A stretch of 64,000 bases of DNA from positions 45,492-109,491 of the forward strand of contig JADGKB010000043.1 in assembly GCA_027604185.1 (NCBI GenBank). The letters run 5' to 3'. Under the pieces are notes generated by a model. That model ran no database searches. It was not told the DNA's origin and was given only the letters and a program-made list of their open reading frames with translations. Below are positions 58,693 through 64,000 of this stretch, piece by piece. Source of the stretch: Boothiomyces macroporosus. Taxonomy: Eukaryota > Chytridiomycota > Chytridiomycetes > Rhizophydiales > Terramycetaceae. A program made the translations under genes and the position numbers. Each line of letters starts with the position of its first letter. Position 1 is the first letter of the stretch.

Positions 58693-59091
58693 AACTTGGA
58701 TTGGTGAAAAATGGCTTGACCAAAGCTAAAGGAGTACAGCCAACCAGGAAATAGACACCGAGTTTTTGTAATTATGGCAGCCATTAAAATTATAGTCTGT
58801 CCTATGCAAGCTAAAATGGTAAGGTTGTACTAAGACTTTACTTTGGAGAGTACCAATATGGAACAACTGTAAATGACGGGAATTCAATTGAGGGATATCT
58901 TTAATTCTTTACTCTATTATCTTTAAAAGTATTTTATTTCTATACACTCTAAATATCAAATTGCAACCCTTGCAAACATCCCAACGGGTGCAGACTAATT
59001 TTCCCTAGCAATTTACTTAAAGATTGCTTTAGCGTTTGTAGCAATCAGTGGGTAGATTTTTCTCATTTTTCCAAAACTCAACCTTAAAACC
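58693..59091. other. Divergent intergenic region, 399 bp
   Basis: Between the coiled-coil/PEF gene 3 and the LAMMER kinase. It should hold both promoters. I found no convincing small gene. Confidence 0.4.
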
Positions 59092-60402
59092 ATGTCCAGT
59101 AAAAGAAGGAGATATTCCAGCTCACCTTCATACCACGGGAGGAAAAGAAAGACGGATTACTACTATACTGAACCAAGGAGAAGCACCAGGAAAACGAGTA
59201 ATTACTATTTAATATTGATTCCATTTACAGATACAGGGAAGAAAGAGATAAAAGCTACGACAGACAAGACCGAATAGATGATGATGACGGCCACCTGATA
59301 ATAAGGAATAATACCAGATTGTCGCCGAGATGTAATATTATCTTATATAGATACCATTATTCAACTACTGGGACAAGGAACATTTGGGAAAGTAGTGGAG
59401 GCATACGATAACCAAACGCAAACCAAATGCGCCATCAAAATCATCAAATCTGTGCAAAAGTATATAGATGCGTCCAAGATTGAGATTCGAGTGTTGAAAA
59501 AGATACTGGAACGAGATCCCACTGGATCAAAGTAATTCTTTACTAATCCGACAATGTATCGCTTTGCTGGATAACTTTGTATATTGTAACCATGTTTGTA
59601 TGGTGTTTGGTCTCCTGTCGCAGAGCTTATTTGACTATTTCCAACATGTAAAGTTTATGCCTTTTTCCTTGCGAGAAATACAGTCCTTTGCCAAACAGCT
59701 ACTGACCTCTGTTGCCTTTTTGCATGAAAACGGCTTTGTTCATACTGATTTAAAGCCAGGTAATAGATTCTAATATAGAAAACTTGATGCTGGTCGATAA
59801 CGAGACTGTTCAAGTTCCCGTTGCGCACTCAAAGAATAGATCTAGAAAGATGCTCAAGAGCACGAAAATCATACTGATTGATTTTGGAAGTACAGTGTTT
59901 GAAAAGGATTATCACTCTCAAATAGTGAGTACTAGACATTACAGGGCTCCAGAGATTATTTTGGGATTAGGTTGGTCTTATCCGTGCGACATATGGTCGA
60001 TAGGATGTATATTAGTAGAGTTGTACACTGGCGCAGCGTTATTTCAAACGCATGAAAATTTGGAGCACTTGAAAATGATGGAGGTTGTTCTTGGACCATT
60101 TCCAGCATCAATAACTAGCAATATACCGTAATATTGATTAACAACAGCGGACAAGCGTCAGAATACTTTTCAAAAGGAAAGGTGCGGTTTCCTGCTCACG
60201 ATACTGAAGAAGCAAGCGAAGCTTTTGTAGCAGCAATGAGCTCTATAGAGGTAGATCTAACTAACAGCAGGAAATAATTAGACCGAGGAACGCTTTCGAA
60301 GAAATGTTTTTGGTATTCATCAAGCATTTACTCCAATATAATCCAAGGGAAAGATGCACTGCTCATGAAGCGCTTCAAATGTCTTTTATCACATTTAAAT
60401 AA
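59092..60402 (+). CDS. LAMMER/CLK dual-specificity kinase
   Basis: A 397-residue kinase of the family that phosphorylates SR splicing factors. The N terminus is Arg/Ser/Tyr-rich. The domain opens DDGHLIIRNNTRLSPRY, then LLGQGTFGKVVEA, CAIKIIKSVQKYIDASKIEI, FLHENGFVHTDLKPEN, IDFGSTVFE and STRHYRAPEIILGLGW. The LAMMER signature appears as EHLKMMEVVLG (usual EHLAMMERILG). Introns: 59198-59217, 59332-59350, 59532-59550, 59760-59778, 60128-60147, 60251-60270. The first needs a TG 3' end (joining to NSIYRYREERDK) and the third a CG 3' end (joining SK to QCIALLDNF). The total then divides by three. The stop overlaps AATAAA. Confidence 0.88.
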
Positions 60403-60552
60403 ACAGAATTGAAGAATCGCGATTGTATAGATATTCGGGTTCAAGATCCACAAATAACAATCACATGTAGATATATTAATTCGATAAGATTGGTTACTCT
60501 CTGAACTTTGTTCAGACGCTTAGTAAGCAATGCCATCCTGAAGATTTTTTTC

Positions 60553-61593
60553 ATGTTCATTGCAATTCATGCTGGAGCTGGATACCATTCCCCAAAAAAT
60601 ACTCCAAAATACAAAAAGCTCATGAGCGAGGTTTGTTTGAAATCAATGGATTATCTCAAGAAGGGGAATTCGTCGTTGGATACTATCAAGTACTGCATTG
60701 GGTTGCTGGAAACAAATGAACTTACGAATGCAGGGATATCTGGATCTAATTTAACAATATCTGGATCAGTGGAATGCGATGCATCGCTGATGACCGCTGA
60801 TGGATTTGCTTCGGTTGGCGCTGTTCCAATGTTGTCAGAGGAAAAAATACATCCAAGCCCAATTGGAATAGCCCATAAGCTATACCTTAATTTGATGAAT
60901 GGAGTTGACGTTGCTGGTAGACAACCGCCGCTTATGCTTGCGGGACGAGAAGCTCATCAGTTTGCAGAATCGCTGGGATTGACCATGATTACCAAGGCTG
61001 AAGCAAATAGCCTAATAACAACTGGACAAAAAAAGAGATATGAACATCATATGGATATTTTGAAGCGTGCAACTAAAATTAAGACAGGAAGAGATTATTT
61101 GCAAGATACTGTTGGTGCTATAGTAGTAGATGCTCAAGGCAACATGGTAACTGGTGTCTCTTCTGGGGGCATATCACTTAAAGTGCCTGGGAGAATCGGA
61201 GAGGCAGGCTATCCTGGGTCTGGGATATGGATAATAGAAGAGGATGAAACTACTATCGCGTGTACATTATCGGGAACAGGTGAACAAATAATGAAAACTT
61301 TTTTGGCAACGAGTATATCCAATATATTAATCAACTCTGTAGATCTTCCTGGGGATTTGGAAACTCTATTAATTGAAAAGTTCCTCAAAGCTAAAGTTCT
61401 AGCAAAAGAACAAATTGATAAAAATGTAGGAGCGCTGATTGTTAGAAAAGCAAGTGATAATATTGAATGCTGGTGGGGCCATACTACACCTAGTTTCTGC
61501 CTGGCGTTTGTCAATGAAAACTCCAAAGTAACGTTCAGAATGTCGAGAAAGAATTCCGGGAGGCGGGTTTGCGTTGGAGGTACCTCCATGTAA
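60553..61593 (+). CDS. TASP1: Taspase 1-like threonine aspartase (Ntn hydrolase)
   Basis: A 346-residue, intronless type 2 asparaginase-fold protein. It begins FIAIHAGAGYHSPKNTPKY, typical of taspase, then VECDASLMTADGFASVGAV. The autoprocessing site lies in LQDTVGAIVVDAQGN, where the Thr of DTVG would become the N-terminal nucleophile. GGISLKVPGRIGEAGYPGSG binds substrate, and TLSGTGEQIM supplies the second glycine loop. Taspases cut after Asp in nuclear regulators; substrates here are unknown. The frame extends upstream to 60508 without ATG, so 60553 is used. Confidence 0.88.
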   Translation: MFIAIHAGAGYHSPKNTPKYKKLMSEVCLKSMDYLKKGNSSLDTIKYCIGLLETNELTNAGISGSNLTISGSVECDASLMTADGFASVGAVPMLSEEKIHPSPIGIAHKLYLNLMNGVDVAGRQPPLMLAGREAHQFAESLGLTMITKAEANSLITTGQKKRYEHHMDILKRATKIKTGRDYLQDTVGAIVVDAQGNMVTGVSSGGISLKVPGRIGEAGYPGSGIWIIEEDETTIACTLSGTGEQIMKTFLATSISNILINSVDLPGDLETLLIEKFLKAKVLAKEQIDKNVGALIVRKASDNIECWWGHTTPSFCLAFVNENSKVTFRMSRKNSGRRVCVGGTSM

Positions 61594-61616
61594 AAGTAAT
61601 GTACAATATATTAGGT

Positions 61617-62117
61617 CTAAACTTTAATTCCTCCCTCGTGGGCTTCAATCATCCACAAGTAATACGCACGAACATAGTACACAGTCATTGCTTCTAGGAA
61701 AGTGAATAGACCCAATGTGGCATACGTAATGATTTGTGATTTATCCACAGCTCGTTGATCTTTCAACACTGGGAAAAACACTGAAAGGCCGCCATGAGTG
61801 GCAAACGCATTCGATTGTATAAAGTAAATTGAAAATCCGAGAATCACAACTGTCCAAATAGCATACACATACCCAAAGATTTTCAATAGCGCAATACTGT
61901 TTGTTCTAACTACATGCATCCCACACAGCGCAATAATGAATGATAAAATGTAGGTTGAAGTGTTGATAGAGTCTTGGATGTAGAACAGGAGCGACCCGAG
62001 AGAGAATACAGCGGATAGAATCAGGTAAATCCAGAGCGAAATGCGGATATTCAAGCAACAACAGGAAACTGGGATTTCCTTCATTTTGGAAAAGAAAGCA
62101 GTGACAACTTTTGTCAT
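61617..62117 (-). CDS. Four-TM membrane protein, unrelated to the 39-42 kb array
   Basis: A 166-residue, intronless protein with four hydrophobic segments (IYLILSAVFSLGSLLFYI, ILSFIIALCGMHVV, VYAIWTVVILGFSIYFI, ATLGLFTFLEAMTVYYV). A Cys cluster (SCCCLNI) just before TM1 could be palmitoylated. The spacing recalls fungal MARVEL-like or tetraspan sorting proteins. The ATG at 62117 is chosen; the upstream frame reaches GTG at 62162. It lies 41 bp after the stop of the gene at 62159 on the same strand. No family assigned. Confidence 0.65.
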   Translation of the reverse strand: MTKVVTAFFSKMKEIPVSCCCLNIRISLWIYLILSAVFSLGSLLFYIQDSINTSTYILSFIIALCGMHVVRTNSIALLKIFGYVYAIWTVVILGFSIYFIQSNAFATHGGLSVFFPVLKDQRAVDKSQIITYATLGLFTFLEAMTVYYVRAYYLWMIEAHEGGIKV

Positions 62118-62158
62118 GCACAGAGTCGGGACCTTTACGTGAAATACATCTTGTTTAT

Positions 62159-62967
62159 TCACACCTCAAACGTTTCATTATTAGTATTCTGATTGGCTTT
62201 TCTTCTTCGCCATTTCTCTTCCTCCAGCGATTTAACCAGCTGGTTAATATGGATAATTTTGGATCTCTTTTCTAAAAACTTCATCCTCTCGGCATGATTG
62301 ATTTGTTCTTGAGGAGTCATGTCTCCTTTAAACGGGAGTCTAAAGTTAATAAATTGGATGTGATAATCCAGTTTTTGCTTTAGGTCTTGTTGATTCTTGG
62401 TGTTAGGATAAGATACCTTTGTGGATGAAAGCGTTTCCATCTTCTTTACTATAGTTAATTAGATTTACAGCATACACCGAGTTCTGAAGCTGAACTGGTG
62501 ATTGGAGTAGAAGGCAACGACGGTGCTTCAAATGCAATCTTTGTGCTGTGCAATAGCCGTCGTGGGTTGACAGTTGGCTTTGAGATATTCGTTTGTGTAG
62601 CCAAGTTAATGACAGGTAACGACTTTGATTTGATAGGATGGGGATTCGATGTTTTAGATTTGATATTGGAGGTGGAAACCGATTTCTTCTTTTTCGACTT
62701 TCTCTTTGGTTTATTTATTGAAAGATCATTCAGTGATTTTACCAGTTTTGTTTCCTTTAATAATTCCGTGAAAAACTGCTTCCCGCTAGCCATTCCCTGC
62801 AAGTTGTCACCGCCAATTGTATTTGATCGATACAATCCTGCTGCACTGGGTAATCCTGCTGATGCTGGCAACCTCTCACCAGAACCATTGCTTACTAAAT
62901 GTAATTGGCTTCCTTTTATAACAGAATTCAATTTGTTGAGGCTCTCTATAGTACTGTTTATTGACAT
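62159..62967 (-). CDS. Basic protein of unknown function, spliced across an apparent 14-bp gap
   Basis: A 262-residue protein joined by a 20-nt intron (62449-62468). The N-terminal exon has a helix (STIESLNKLNSVIKG), a Ser/Gly-rich linker and a basic patch (KPKRKSKKKKS). The C-terminal exon is helical and charged (HAERMKFLEKRSKIIHIN, SLEEEKWRRRKANQN). Read unspliced, these look like two genes with a stop and ATG 14 bases apart; the sequence between fits the local intron consensus and joins VCL to KKMETLSS in frame. The stop TGA overlaps AATAAA. A nuclear or cytoskeletal role is possible, but unproven. Confidence 0.65.
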
Positions 62968-63055
62968 TTGGTTGATGACGAACACTTTACTGTCAATTAA
63001 AAAGTGACGCAAGACCAGCCAGCATCAACCCTAGTTCGCGCCTTGCATTTTTTCA

Positions 63056-64000
63056 ATGATGGCAAATAACTTGAACTACACTTTAATAGAGAAAAATATC
63101 CTGAAGCCTGACAATGACGACCGGGAATATGTCGCAATTAGACTTGAAAATGAATTGGAGGTTTTGCTGATATCAGACCCAAAAACGGATAAATCATCGG
63201 CAGCACTGGATGTTCATGTAGGACACTTGAGCGACCCCGACGATGTGGCCGGACTAGCGCACTTTTGTGAGCATTTGCTGTTTATGGGGACGGAAAAAGT
63301 AATTGGCGCTAATCCTAGTATCCAGAGGAGAGTGAATACAGAAAAGTAGTTTGCACTAACAGCAGTTCCTGGCAGAGCACGGCGGACACTCGAATGCGTT
63401 CACTTCGAGCGACCACACCAGTACGAGTGGCTAATATAGACTATTACTTTGAAATATCGTCGGAATACTTGGAGGGAGCGCTGGACCGATTCTCCAGCTT
63501 CTTCAAGTGTCCCTTGTTCCTGGACAGCTGCACAGAGCGGGAAATGCTAGCAGTGGATTCTGGTACACGACCTCTTACAGTAGAACACAAAAAGAACCTG
63601 CAATCCGATACGTGGAGGGGATACCAGCTGCTAAAGGACTTGTCGTCGCTAGCGCATCCATTCCGAAAGTTTGGCACAGGTAGGCGGTTGCTAAGGTCAG
63701 GGAATCTGGAGACGCTGAGAGACATACCGCTCAGAAAGGGACTGGATGTGCGACAGGTGCTGCTGGATTTTCACGACACATACTACAGCTCAAACATAAT
63801 GAAACTGGTGATACTGGGAAAAGAGTCCGTGGGCGAACTTACAGACCTTGCAATCAGGATGTTTTCCGGAATCAAAAACAAGAAAATCGAACCGCCATCA
63901 TTTCCAGCGCACCCATACACTTCAAATGAGTTGATGGTAGGTCTTTTGACTAATTCAGAAACTTGTAAAAATCAAACCCATAAAAGAAAGAAGAAATCTG
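63056..64000 (+). CDS. IDE: Insulysin/STE23-type M16A metallopeptidase, 3' part beyond window
   Basis: The N-terminal third of an insulin-degrading-enzyme-like peptidase. It shows the start motif SDPKTDKSSAALDVHVGHLS, the inverted zinc motif HFCEH in GLAHFCEHLLFMGTEKYP, then EHGGHSNAFTSSDHTNYYFE, the third zinc ligand in VDSEHKKNLQSD, and FRKFGTGN. Introns: 63299-63318, 63346-63365, 63421-63439, 63563-63583, 63680-63700, 63937-63958, an unusually dense set. The exons are GC-richer than elsewhere in the window. In yeast the homologue matures a-factor; here that is only an analogy. The start is at 63056, with a second ATG directly after. Confidence 0.93.

Noticed and set aside
62440..62455. Operon-like gene pair 14 bp apart on the minus strand
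   Set aside because: The gap is part of a consensus intron joining both frames into one gene.

Overview
The window is eukaryotic nuclear DNA, most likely from an early-diverging fungus or a close relative. Three things point there: a fused PRA-CH/PRA-PH/histidinol dehydrogenase gene of the fungal HIS4 type, several MATA-type HMG-box genes, and a protein resembling the septation-network Cdc14 family. Species and lineage cannot be fixed from sequence alone. About 40 protein genes and one tRNA lie in 64 kb on both strands. The standard genetic code fits, since TAA, TAG and TGA all act as stops. Spacers are often short, and convergent genes can end 7 to 17 bases apart.

The dominant feature is the introns. 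I placed about 105, nearly all 19 to 22 nt long. They have a GTA-rich 5' end and a branch-like YTAAY element 2 to 6 nt before the 3' end. Without removing them no conserved protein reads through; with them removed every complete gene model sums to a multiple of three. The set includes three introns abutting with no exon between them (CDC16), an intron that splits a start codon (VPS39), one GC-AG intron, and at least four introns whose best model ends in TG or CG rather than AG. In many genes the stop codon overlaps the AATAAA poly(A) signal.

Layout. 1-5.1 kb: membrane-anchored Xaa-Pro peptidase, an IPNS-like 2OG oxygenase, two HMG-box genes. 5.6-8.5 kb: VPS39 and tRNA-Thr(AGU). 8.8-11 kb: a tandem pair of seven-TM proteins. 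11-16 kb: a coiled-coil protein, an ELO fatty acid elongase, a low-complexity protein. 16-24.4 kb: PARP-type zinc finger protein, MARK-like kinase, DDHD phospholipase, a single-TM protein, a coiled-coil protein. 24.4-29.2 kb: HIS4 and malic enzyme. 29.7-35.7 kb: two small genes, HMG-box 3, CDC16/APC6, Cdc14-like, HMG-box 4. 35.7-38.7 kb: ABCG transporter. 38.7-42.1 kb: array of three four-TM paralogues with a shortened fourth copy. 42-49 kb: GNAT, second 2OG oxygenase, multi-TM protein, FBXO3-like protein, acylaminoacyl peptidase. 49-58.7 kb: SEN1 helicase and three coiled-coil/penta-EF-hand paralogues. 59-64 kb: LAMMER kinase, taspase, a four-TM protein, an unknown basic protein, insulysin (cut by the window end).

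Most genes are housekeeping: vesicle tethering, APC/C, transcription termination, RNA-processing kinase, metabolism and peptide turnover. The accessory part consists of small lineage families in local arrays: HMG-box, seven-TM, four-TM and coiled-coil/PEF.
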